A DNA stretch of 64,000 bases, taken from contig VZRS01002622.1 of the NCBI GenBank assembly GCA_013398055.1, positions 192,909 through 256,908 of the forward strand, read 5' to 3'. The position numbers were made by a program, and so were the translations under genes. Shown piece by piece: positions 50,204 to 62,300 of the stretch (positions within the stretch are counted from its first letter, which is position 1; every line of letters begins with the position of its first letter). A model generated the notes under the pieces. The model saw only the letters and a list, made by a program, of their open reading frames with translations. It did not search any database and was not told where the DNA came from. Source of the DNA: Ifrita kowaldi (taxonomy: Eukaryota; Chordata; Aves; Passeriformes; Cinclosomatidae).

Positions 50204-50384
50204 ATGGCACTCTTTTCTTCCCTCACCCCAGTCTTTGTAGCCATTATATGTGTTTTGATTGGGGTAATAATGAAGAAGACTACTGGAGAGAAGGAAAAAT
50301 GTGACACTAAAAGCAAGCATCCATCTCGCCCATGGGTGGATGAAGATTTAAAAGATGGCACTGACCATCCCTTAGAAGAAGAAG
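50204..50384 (+). CDS. IYD: IYD coding exon 1: start, membrane anchor, linker
   Basis: This exon encodes residues 1-60 and the first base of codon 61. The ATG at 50204 has a good context (gccATGg) and is the first in-frame ATG; it is immediately followed by MALFSSLTPVF and a hydrophobic run to about residue 23, then a lysine pair, which suits a single-pass anchor. The segment RPWVDEDLKD in the linker is shared with the mammalian protein. The donor is g|gtaaga at 50384/50385, phase 1. The frame is open upstream of the ATG without another ATG for at least ten codons, so a longer N-terminus is unlikely. Confidence 0.93.
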
Positions 50385-53300
50385 GTAAGAAAAGTCTTAT
50401 CCCAAACACTTTTTTTGTTTGAATTTTATCTGCTGATACGAATAAAGGAGGTGCAATCTGCTGGACTACCCCACAGTGACAGCAATGCTCAGTGCAACCC
50501 TGCTGCTGTGCCCTGAGCTTGTCGGCTCCCAGGAAGGAGACAGTTCTCATGGCGTGTTGCTCTTGGTGTAAATCTCTTTTCCCTCCAGGCCCCACAGATC
50601 AGAGTGAAAAAAAAAAAAAAATATATCTATATATATATGTATATAAAATATATTCTCAGAGACTCCTGTCTTTTCCTCTGTACAGCAGATCTCAGACCTA
50701 TGGGGGACTCTATAGACAGTGTAAGGAAAAGAAGGAGATCCTTCTGAATTCCCCACAGTTTCTTCCCAGGCCTTGTTAGTGTGAGCAAAGGGAAGACCTG
50801 AGCAGTGTTTCTATCTGCAAGTCATCCCACTTTGTCACCCAGTGCTACATGTTTGGTCTCAGCACTGCTAAAAAGTTGGAAATGGGTTTATTACTGTTTT
50901 TACAAAGGTCCTCCATTTGTGGCTTCTGAGAATGTCAATGACAGCTTTATTGGGAGCTGTGTTCATCAAATATTTAAGAACAAAATGTGGTGATGGTGAC
51001 AATCTGTTCACTCAGCTGCATATTTGAACCTGTACAGAATGCCCTTTATTTTCAGTAGCTGTTTCTGATTCACAGCTTGGACAAAAGTCAAAGTACAAAA
51101 TCTACCCTTCCTTCTTCTTACTTTCTAACTATCCTCCATAAACTCACTTTATTTCCTTGTGAAGTAAAAATCTACAGAGTTCTGTTCCTATGAAGTTTTT
51201 AAAATTGTAGTTCATACAGCTCTTTTTTTTTTTTTTTTTCTTTTTTCTCCCTCAAGCTGGTTTCAAAGGCTTTTTGAGGAGTCTGGGTTATTTTTTCCCC
51301 ATAATGACATTTTTGCTCAGTCTGCTTCTAGGAATCTTAAAACTTACATTGTTCTTCTGCACATAAACCTATTTCTAAGAGTCATTATAGCTCTTTTCTC
51401 AGTGTTCAGTGTACTTTATCAGTTAGTGTTGTTTATCAGTTTCTGAAAATAGTTGATACCAGGAAGGGTTTAAATCCTGTTGACTATTTTCCAAATATAT
51501 AAAATTTCTTTACAAATTAGTTTATGTGTTGTATCCTCCTTTGTTCAATGCAAAATAGATTCTGTATAAAATTATCCCAGAATTTCTTTGTCTCTAATGG
51601 CTTACTAGTTCAGTTAAATTGCTGCAAGCTAAAATTCCTGTGGGTAGTTCAAATGATAATCTATGGATTATCATCTTGGACTATAGCTGTTTCTATCAGT
51701 TAAAAAATTTAGATCCTCTGCATGAACAAACCTGTTAGCTCTTAACAAGGAGTCTCACCACCACAGCTCCATATATAAAATTTTAGTCCTTTATGCGTTA
51801 GTTGCTTTCCCTGATATTCAGGTGCGAAATTCGAAACTGTGCTAGTTTAAAATTGCTTGCAAAATTTTTTGACAGGTAGATACGTTGGTACTGTTGCTAA
51901 GTTTTATTTGCTTTTAAATAAAACCTTTCTCAATATACCATGTCATCCAGTATTAAATTTCCTTGCTCTTTTGCTTTTAGTAACATATAATCATCTTTCC
52001 CTTAATGGTATGTGATTCAAATCAATGTCTTTGCAGAACAGTCATGTCTTTTATCCCTAGAAATATTAAAATAATTTCATCATTCGTAGGGAAGTTTTTC
52101 TTCAGCAACCCAGCCTAAGTGAGAAGAGTAGCAAGGAGGAGTAGAGCAGTTAGTAAGGGTCTGCTACTTTGCTAAAGCCTCAATTAAGCATCAAAATGTG
52201 TTAACCTTGTTGTCAATGTTAAAATTTTCACTGACTGCACTAGATGCTGAAATGCAAATGCTGAAATGGAAACACAGATGTAAAAAGAGATTTTTTTAAT
52301 AGTAAAGAATACTTTACCTGCTGTGTAAATTCTGTTGTTTTATTTATGTATCTTACTTTAGCATACAAACTCAGTTCTTCTTAAATGTCTCAAGTTGGCT
52401 TATTTTTAAAGATTAAGTTCCTCTGAAGAGAATTTGAGTTTGGTAACATGAAGCATTCTTAAGGCCTTGTCTAAAGCTAGAATCTAGGGCTGCCCTAGGT
52501 GAACAAGCTGAACTTTCAACAGCCCCCTGAATAGGAAGGGGCAGCTGAAGACCAAGTCTTTTGATTCATGTCCCTGACCAAAGCAAGGTCTATTTGGTGA
52601 GAGAGTGGAGCACTCTGCTAGAAAAGCACCAACCTTACTTGTAGACATCAGCCCCACGAGTCTTCCCTGAAGTGGAACCGTCAGGGATGTTTTCCATGAG
52701 AAGGAACTTTGAGCATAACTTTGAGCAGCAGAGCATTCAGTGTAAGTAGCTGAACTGCTTGGGCAGACTCAGTAGGGTCACTTACTGGCAATGAAGGGTG
52801 GAATGGTGAGGGCCAAGTGCTCCTGAGCTTGTCTGTGTTCTGCTTTCCACAGCTGAAGAGATGGATGTTTCTTGGAGCAGCCAGAAACCAGTTCTTTTGT
52901 TAAGTGCAAAACACTCAGTCCATTTGTTTAATGCTTTAACTGGCAGTACTTCAGATTTGTTTGCATGCCCATCTATCCTGTAACTTTTTTCTTCATTTAT
53001 AATATACAGAATGAGAGATTGTTGTGCTGTAGATTGGCAAAGATGCTCTGTGTATGTGTATATCTGGCTGTGTCTTGCATTAGGCAGTGTGCAATTAGAC
53101 CAGTTGGATACAGATGAAAAAGATGTTTCTTCAGCCTTGCCTTGAATGTTGAGTCCCAAGGGCTTCCTTATAGTAGCAGGCATCTTAACCCAAAGTGATG
53201 CTACCTTGTCTCCCATTGCTTCAGAATAGATCTGGACTGTTGCAAAAACAATTTCAGTCTTTAGCCCAGGGAGCTTAATATATGTTGATCATTTTTTGGT

Positions 53301-56300
53301 CATGCATTCAGAGCCATACAGATGGATAAGGTAAATACAGACCCAGTTTAGAGTGATGTGGAAGAGGAGGTTGAATTATATTTGCATCTTTGTTATTCCA
53401 GGGAACACTTGCAGAGATTAATAGCAAAGGCATTTTATTACTACATATTTAATTGTGGGGATACTGATGATAAACTCTACTTAAGGACTACGAAGCAATG
53501 CAGAAAGTCCTAAATGTTCCATTTCTTCTGAAATGCACTGCTGGTTGCTTGTGATACTCCTTTTAATAGACCTGTCCCACTTAAAAGCATTTCTGCTCTC
53601 CCCAGTTTCAAAGACTTCCCATATCTTAATAAAACTACTACTGACATGAATGAGTCAGTAGCAATTTAAATTTCCTTTTCAATGACAGTTCATGTTTTGT
53701 ATCATTTAGGAAAACAGGACTTAGATGGACACAATGCCTTCCTGTGTGTATCTTCCTGCTGCTGCAGATACATCCAGCCTTTGTCATCAGCTGAATAAAC
53801 ATGAAAACTGGACTTTTGTGACCCTTTTTCTTCAACCTTGCTGAAAGGCTGGTCCAGAATTTCATGTTGTGGGTTAAAACATCTCCTCTACTTTCCTACC
53901 TGCCCAAACTTATTTAATACTACGGTATACCTATTTAATCTATTCCATCCTCTTGATTGTAAAGGATTCTCTTCCAGCCCTGGTATATACCCTCTTGTGG
54001 TTTATGGACAGCAACCAGATTACCTCTCAGCTTTCCTTATGCTAGGTTTTCTCTTTATACAACAGCCACTCCATTTCTCTTGAGATCTTAAGAAACTTTC
54101 TGCAACTGTATTCCAGTTGAGGTGATTTTCACAATATTTGGATGCTGGGTTCTTTCTTCCAGGGTCTGCGCCTCTCCAACTTACTACTTCTTTTGCTTAA
54201 GGTCCCTGACCCACTCTTGAGAGTTTCCAGGATCAGCCTGCTAACCACTATTTATAACCCACTAGTAGGGTAATCAATCTCTTTCAGTTCCCTATTAGTC
54301 ACAGTCAGTTCAGGGTTGGATTCACTACTGGGATTCCTGTAGTGGCCCTTTTTGCAGCAGTCTGCCATTAATCAGACAAAGAACCCATAGGGTCAGTTAC
54401 CCAGCATTTAAGTCCAAAGATCTGAAAGCTTTCTTTATATACTTTTAATTTTTTTCCTATGCATCATGCCTTTACACTGGAAAAGAGAATTAGAGAGGAA
54501 TCGTGTGCTTAGGAAGCAATTCCCTAGAGAAGAAACTTGTTTGGAAAGCAAATGCAGTGGTCTTGACTGGGGTCTCTCAAGGATCAGTCGCAGGACCAAT
54601 TGTTAATATTATCTAGTGGTCTTTGCATAAAACCAAGGAGGGTACAAGTGAATTTTCTTAATGACATACAACCTGACATGAAGCCAGCAACAGAGAGAAG
54701 TGTCAGTGTAAGTAAAATAAGTGGCCAACAGAAGTGAAATGACAACTTATTGTTCACAGTGTGAGTTTGTAATTAAGAACTCATGCTTCAAACTGAGGTA
54801 AAATTTATTACATGATTTGCAGGCTGATTATAACATCCCATATGGACTGCTGGAAAGGACGTAGTCATCATCCTAAAATGTATCTAGAGAGGATTTTCTG
54901 GTAGAGATAGAAAAATAGTACTTTTAAAGTGAGATTCCATTTGGGATGTCTGAGCCAAAACCATTCCAGATTTGCTTAAAAAAGAAGGAAGCTTTATGAC
55001 TACTGTAAATGGGCAACAGAATTGATGGCAATCTTGAGAATGTGGCTAACAAGATAATAGACTTACTAGCAGGATGTCTGTTGTCCGTCAAGTGGTGGAA
55101 TACACGGAGGTATAAACAAGACACTTGTGGTATTGTATAATGTGACCGTACTGACAGGAGTATGTCTAAACACTAAATTAAAGATATAGAGAGCATGCAC
55201 TAAACAGATGGTGCTGATAATGATTTTAAGTTAGCATATGGATAATGTTAACTGCTAAGAAAGAATGGTAGACATGTGGTGTAAGAGAATATATAATAGA
55301 TGAATTTATTAAAAAAAAAATTGTCAGGAGAGTTTTGGTTTTGTGTGTCGGTTCCCACATTTCGGGGTTCTTCTGCTTCAGCCAGTATTCCCATGTTGAG
55401 TGTATTGAGGTTTTCCATTCTCACTAGTTGTCTCACCTTTATCCCATGTACAAATATCTTTGAAAATACATTTCTTTTTTCAGCTTATTATTAAGCTGGG
55501 CTATCTTGACCAAACAGCATCTTCACTACTTCTCTTCTACCTACAGGGGAACCACCCCCCCCCCAAAAAAAAAAAACCCAGGCACTCATCACTATTTTCC
55601 TGAGCATAAACTGCAAAAGGAACATTCTCAAGAGGCACCCTTTTACTTTTTGAGTGTGCAAGATGGTAAAAAAAACCATTTTTTTACAAGGGGTCACTGC
55701 TTTCCCTTAACCTGGAGCAAGGTCCCTGCAGACTGTGACCAAGAGTGCTTAACACAGGCATGAAATGCTAAACAAAACATATTCTCAGGGTGAATTCTTT
55801 GCGTGCAGAATGAAATATGTGTTGTTTGGGGACCAGAACCATTCCATTTAGATTCAATGTATGGAACTGGATTTATTTCACTCCCTTGCATAGGCTGAGC
55901 CACACTTGTGAATGTTTCACTGCTTTTAAAATGAACAAAAAGTCAGCCTGGTCTCTAAGGCAACTGCCTACTACTACACAGAAGTAATTGCTGTTTGAAT
56001 TCGTGCTGGAGATTGCTGTGATTTGGGAATAATAGCCTAATAGCGACAGAAAAAGAACTGGAATATTTTTTTCCTGACTCAGCTCTCTGTAGCAGATTGC
56101 TCAATACTATTGACTAGTCAAAATGCAGCATTTAACTTCCACATCATAGTTGCAAAAAAATGCTATCCCTGCTAATTCTAGGAATACAGGGGAGAAAGAG
56201 ACCTCAGAGACAATAGAAGATGCGTTTTGTGATATAAACAGACAGATTTCAGTGAAATGGGGAACCATTTTGAGTTCTTAAATTAAAGACAAGAAACACA

Positions 56301-59300
56301 ATATCCTACATTCGATATGTTGTTATCCTAAGTATAGATGCCTGACATCCATTTCCTCCTGTGCTGAAAGTATTGGGAAACCAAAGAGCTTAAACCACAA
56401 AGTCGCATTTCTGCAGAGCCAAGGCTTGCAATGCTTCTGCTATGAAACGTGAATATGGAAGAAGTTGACATTCAGCTCTTCAGAGGAGATTTTACACATA
56501 TTGGTAGTTAAGCTCTCTCCTTAACTTCAGTAATTTAATTGATGTTTTTCTTATTAAACTGCTCAAGAAGGAACACACATGTTCACATTTACTTGCTGAG
56601 AAAAATGTGCTGGAAGCCTGTCCACTTTTTCAATGCTGTTTCAGCTTGTAATCCACTTTTGCAGGCTGAAGTGGTGAAGGCGTTGTGATTTCTTTGTGGA
56701 TCACACTTGCTAGAGCCAGCCAGGACCCTCCTGTCTCTTGGTATTTAAACAAGGTGTTTATTCAGTAGCTGGAGCTGGGGATCAATGACTTGTGTCAGCT
56801 GGAGCCTCAGACTTTGCGTTACCAGTGGTGTAAAAGTGCAGTGTATGCCAGTGCAGGACAAAGTGCATTGTGGTGTGAATGCCAAGGTTATCGACAGCAT
56901 TCTCCAGCAAAAAAGTGCCTAACCACTTGTATTTTCTTGCAGAGGGTGATGAAGAGTGGCAAGGACTTGAAGAAAATGTTGCTCATGTCCCCTTTACTGG
57001 CGAGCGCTACTCTGAGGCTGAAATGATTAAAAGGTCACAGATGTTTTACGAGCTTCTAAATAAGAGGCGATCTGTCAGGTTTCTCAGTGATGAACCAGTC
57101 CCCAGGGAGGTTATCGATAATGTCATCAGAACAGCAGGTGGGTACTGAGTGGTTCAAGGTCTGGGGGAAAAAAAAAGGATCAGCATTGCTGTTCAACTGT
57201 GTAACTGTGAAAAGGTGGTGTGGAAAAGCCAAGGGAACTGGCATGTTGCTTATGGTTTTTCTAGATTCACCTGTAGCTGGAATGAATTAGCACCCATTGA
57301 TTGATTGGAAATTACTCAGTTCAAACAACTATATGTTGGAGACTGGTTTGGAGCACTCGCAATTCCTTTGTGTTTGCAGTTCACCCATGAAGGAAGAAGA
57401 GCATTTCAACAGCATGAAACAAATCACTTCATTTTCAACCTTTAAAAGATGTTATTTAAAATAAAGTTTATGTATGGTTTATTGAGGCATCTTTCAAATA
57501 GAAATATTGAAATGTTTTCTCAAAAATGTCAAGCCATGTGTACTTCACATGCTTTAAAATTTAATGCATTATGATGATATTTATCATGTGTGAGGTTTTA
57601 TTTTTTGCGTCCCCCCACAAACAAATAGATGAAATTGTCTCAGCCATGCAAAATATTTCCATTGACATAAATGGTTGGTGCTTAATAAAGGGAAAGAATT
57701 TCAGTCTAGAACAAAAAACCTTTTCCAGTCCTTCCAACAGCAGTGCCAGAAGCCTGTTGCATGTGATTGGACTGTTATGCTGAGGACCCTCATAGAGTTC
57801 ATTTGACTGAATGCCAGAAATTTATTATCTTTGTGTTGTGGTTGTTGTTGAGAATTTATATGTTTCAAATCATTACTATCATGTCCTGGCCTAATCGCAT
57901 CTCTGCTTTAGTAACATTGACTTCAGCCAGGAGTGGTTTTGACCCTCATTATTTCTCTTATTCTATGAGCCAGCTGCTGCCACTATAGAAAATATTCCCA
58001 AGCTGCCTTAGAGAAAAGTTTGGTAGCCTTTAGCAGGCTTAATAATCTAAAGATTCTCCACATTTGAGGTGCATTATTTTCCCTTTAAAAACTGTAAGCA
58101 GCTTTGTTACTGCACTGTAACGAGTCACCATCTCCCTCTAATTAACTAGGAGTCATTAAAACACTGAGCATGTTTTGGCAAATGCAGCAAAGCAAACAAG
58201 GCTGGCGTGCAGATGAAGTACTTAGTAATCGTGAGAGCTTTGGGCTGTGTAGAGAAAAAGAAAAGAAAGGGAAGCATGAATGCCATCAGTTTTTACCCAA
58301 AACTGAGGAGAGGCAAGATTCACAATATAAAAACATTTTCACGTATCAAGATAGTTCAAGCTGCTTATTCAGTGTTTCTCCAACTAAAATCAGTCCTTAG
58401 TATTGTATGCATTCAAGATCTTCAAATATTTTTAAATGTGTATGAGGGACCAGAGAGATCTAAGCAGTCTTCTTAACCTATGTATCTGTGAACCTGTGCA
58501 TATATATATTCTTCAGCTTCTGGCTTTTAACCTCTATGCAGTTAAAAATACTCTCCAGTGGTGTTGGTGGGTGAGCAAGTACAAATTTAGTATGTGCACA
58601 CCTATAAACACCAGCTGTATGTGGGACAGGAAACTCAAACCTGTGTGCTCTATGGCAGATGTCTGTGTTGTACAGCTCCTTATCTTTGTCAGTCAGTGAC
58701 AGGTTCCTGCAGGTGCTCACTTAGCCTTGTTTTCCTGAAAGCCATTACTTTCACCCTGTAGCTAAATCCACGTGTCAGAGTTGGCTGTGTATGGAGACAG
58801 TGCTCTGCTCTTGGTACAACACTTTGCAATAGCCTTACTGTGTTCATGTATTGCACCATATTACTGCCTCATCATAAGAACAACCAAAAAAAGGAATTTT
58901 TTACAAATCCTTAATGCTGGCTTCCTGTAAGATGGCAGTATGAAGGGACTAACTGCTGCTCTTCAATGGGATTTCACGTTCTTTGAGAAAGAAATGAACA
59001 GGATTGTCTGCCAGAACTTATCTCAGTCCTTTTCTTCCCATCTCATCCACGTGCTTTCCCACTGCTCATCTGGTCAGTGTGAAAGCGCACAAGGAAGAGC
59101 TGATACCTCTCATTGCCCACCCTCCTTCCTGGGTTTTCATCTTTTCCTGTTTTTGTATGAAGGTACTTCACCTAGTGGAGCACACACTGAGCCCTGGACC
59201 TTTGTGGTAGTGCAAGATCCAGATTTAAAACATAAGATTCGTGAAATTGTAGAAGAAGAAGAGGAAATCAACTACAAAAAAAGGATGGGAGACAGATGGG

Positions 59301-62300
59301 TTAATGACTTGAAAAGATTGAGGTATGAAAAGTCAATTACCTAAGGGGTTTGAAGAGAGCTGTTGTTTCAGTGCAGGAAAGACTTCTATAATTTTCCATT
59401 TCTTCCTCCCTCTCACATCTAATATTTTTCTAAGATTCATGTTTGGGAAAAAAGCTTATAAATATGTGTAAAATTGTGCTTTGGTGGCTCCTTCATAAAA
59501 TTACTTCCAGTAAAAAGGATTACATGCTCTCCATTTTGAAAGTTTTCCAAGCATTTGGCTCCATCATTATTTTTTCCTATGTAACCTCTGTGGCTGAAAC
59601 TCTTGTCCCAGATTTTTGCTGTTGTTTGCCAAACAGTGAAGCTCCCAAAGTCATTGGAAGCTTTGCTACTGACTGAGGAAGCCCCAAGGCCTGTCCCTAT
59701 CCAAGTGCTGAATTATGCAATATTTAATTGTTCTAAACGCCCTCCGAAGTCTGACTGACTTGCTTAACTTCACACAATGGGAAAATGTCTACTGAGTCTT
59801 GGCTTGTCAAATGGAGCATGTGCACAATGCTTTGTAGGGTTGACTTGCCCTACTTGTTTGAGAATGTTACTGTTTTTCAGGTGCTTAGGTGCTATGCAAA
59901 TTTATGTGCTGTGGAAACAAATGCCAGGGGTTCTTATGTTTTGAGTGACAACAGTAGAAAGCACTCGTTTTCTTGTCTAAATCCTATATTATGATTATCA
60001 TTTAAGAAATAGGGAACCAAATGAATTGTAACAGGGATGAGATACCCAGGAACAGAATAACAATTTTTACCATTGGAATATCTTTAGGTTTAGACCTTAG
60101 ACAAAAAAGTTTTGAACTTTTCTGACGGCAGTTTTCCCTGCAATGACAAAAAAAGTTGTCACTGCTTGTAACAGGCAAATCTGCAAAATTCCAGGAATTA
60201 AATAATCTCAAAGGCAAATGCTCATGAGGCCAGTTCATAGATAAGAGGTCAAGAACTATCTCTTATTTGTATGCAATTCCACTCTTCAGAGTGAGCACAT
60301 CAACTCCTCAGCCAAATCTGTTAAAATTGAGAGCTCTATTCAAGCTTTTCTTTTCTTTCTGAAATGTTTCTGTTTAAGCTGATAATACTTAATCCTTTGC
60401 AGTAAATGTTCTAAGGTTTAGTCTACTACTGTAATTGGCATGTACCTTTAGTGCCCCATTGCAGACAGTAAATGTAACTTACAGGAAGATGAAAAGGTTG
60501 CAGAATAAATGTCTTAAACAATCTTTTGCAGAACAAACTGGATCAAAGAGTACTTGGACACTGCTCCGTATTTGATCCTCATTTTCAAGCAGGTATATGG
60601 GCGGCTTCCAAACGGCAAAAAGAAGACCCACTACTACAATGAAATCAGTGTTTCTATTGCCTGTGGTATCCTGCTTGCTGCACTGCAGGTAGGTTGACAG
60701 AGCTGGCATGTTGGGATTCAGTATATTAGTTTGGATTATGTACCAAGATTATTCTGCCCAAATGAGGGTGGAACCCAATTTAGATTTTAACATTTTCAGT
60801 CTCCTGAATGATTCCAATTCCTGACAATATGTCTTAGTCTTGAGTTTTAAAGTTATGCTACTAAGATCTACGTCTGAGAAGGTGATTCCTATCCTTGGTA
60901 CTGGTTAACAGGAAAAAAAATATAATGTAGCTTCCAGAGTTGTCACTCTTCTCTCAGCACAGGCTTCAGCCCCTGTGGTTTCTGCCTTATGCTAGCAAGG
61001 CTGACAGGCTCTTCAGACTACCCAAGCATGGCTGTGCAGTGCCACACTGGCCCTTTCTTTTCAGTAATCCCTATAAAACAGCTTGACACCAAATCACTTT
61101 TAGTATACAATGCTGAAAAAACAGCTTGACACCGAATCACTTTTAGTATACAATGCTGAAAAAAAAAATCAGGGACATATTCCACAGGACAGGCTGTACT
61201 ATTTCAATCCGTCTTTCTGAGGCATTTCTGAAAGTGAACTGATTTCTAAAGCTCAGCATGTTTGACACCAGCCAGTTAGATTTTCTCGGTGGTTTCTCAG
61301 TTCTCAGTACTGCTTCTTGTATCTGATGTACTCACACAAGTGTTAAATAGAGAAGCTATTCTGATAGTTAACCTGGCCTGTCAGCAAGATAACAGCAAGG
61401 TGCCTCCTCTTGTATTAGGCCAATTTCCTGCCAGGCACTGGCATTTCTCCTCCATTCTGTTTTGACTGACACTTCCTTTCATGCATTGCTGCTCCTCAGG
61501 CACCATTCAGCACCACCACTATTAGCTTTTCTCCTCTTGAGAAGATCGTAGAGATTACTTAACATGACAGGTGCATTTCCTAGGCACCTCTCCCTGGCTG
61601 ACTTTTGTATCTCAAAGCCTCCCAAAATGCTTGTATTGCATAGACATAGAGACTGAAATCTACATGTGCAGCTCTCAGGGAGAGACTCGGCTGTGTAGTC
61701 ATACCTTGGGTGATGTCAGCTCTTTATTGTTTGTCAGATTTTTTAGGGTTTTTGTGAGATTTTGTGTAAGAGGAAGAGTGATACATAGACTTATTTTGGG
61801 ATTCTGATGTAATCCGTAACAAAGGCAACTGTGAGAGATGCCAACAGACTCCTGTGACAACTTTTGAGAAAGAGCCTGTGCCCCCTAACCCTGTGAGGTA
61901 CAGCTCTTGAGGAGGAACAAATGTTCACAAGGCTGTAAGGCATCTTCCTGCCACCTGTATGGAGGCAAGAACCGAAACATTTCTCTGTCTGAGCCAGATC
62001 ACAGAATCATGGAATAGTTTGGTTTGGAATGGATGTTTCAAGGTCATCTAGTCCAACCCCCAGCCCCATGGGATTACATTCCAGTCATATCTCCACAACT
62101 GCCTCTCAACTTCCCTGTGGCTGTGGATCCCCCATCACACTGAGCACGGCAGGCGGGCTCTGGCTGTACAGCACACAGACATGGCAGGCAGACTGGGCTG
62201 CTGCTGTGGTGGAGAAATGCTCTACTTCCCTGTAAGCAGAGCAGGCACCTTTTATGGTGCCACTGAGGCTGTCAGTAAATCAGGTGTTCTAAAGCCTGCA

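Larger units (their letters stand above)
50385..56942 (+). other. IYD intron 1
   Basis: This 6558-bp intron is bounded by gtaaga and ttgcag. It is AT-rich. It holds the poly(A)/AT microsatellite at 50607, a 17-T run at 51223-51239, a minus-strand CR1 relic (53960-54350), a plus-strand CR1 relic (54545-54740) and a C10A12 run at 55555. Nothing else in it is recognisable. Confidence 0.85.

Noticed and set aside
50155..50595. 146-codon open frame on the minus strand
   Set aside because: It lies antisense to IYD exon 1 and owes its openness to the coding exon. No homology was recognised.
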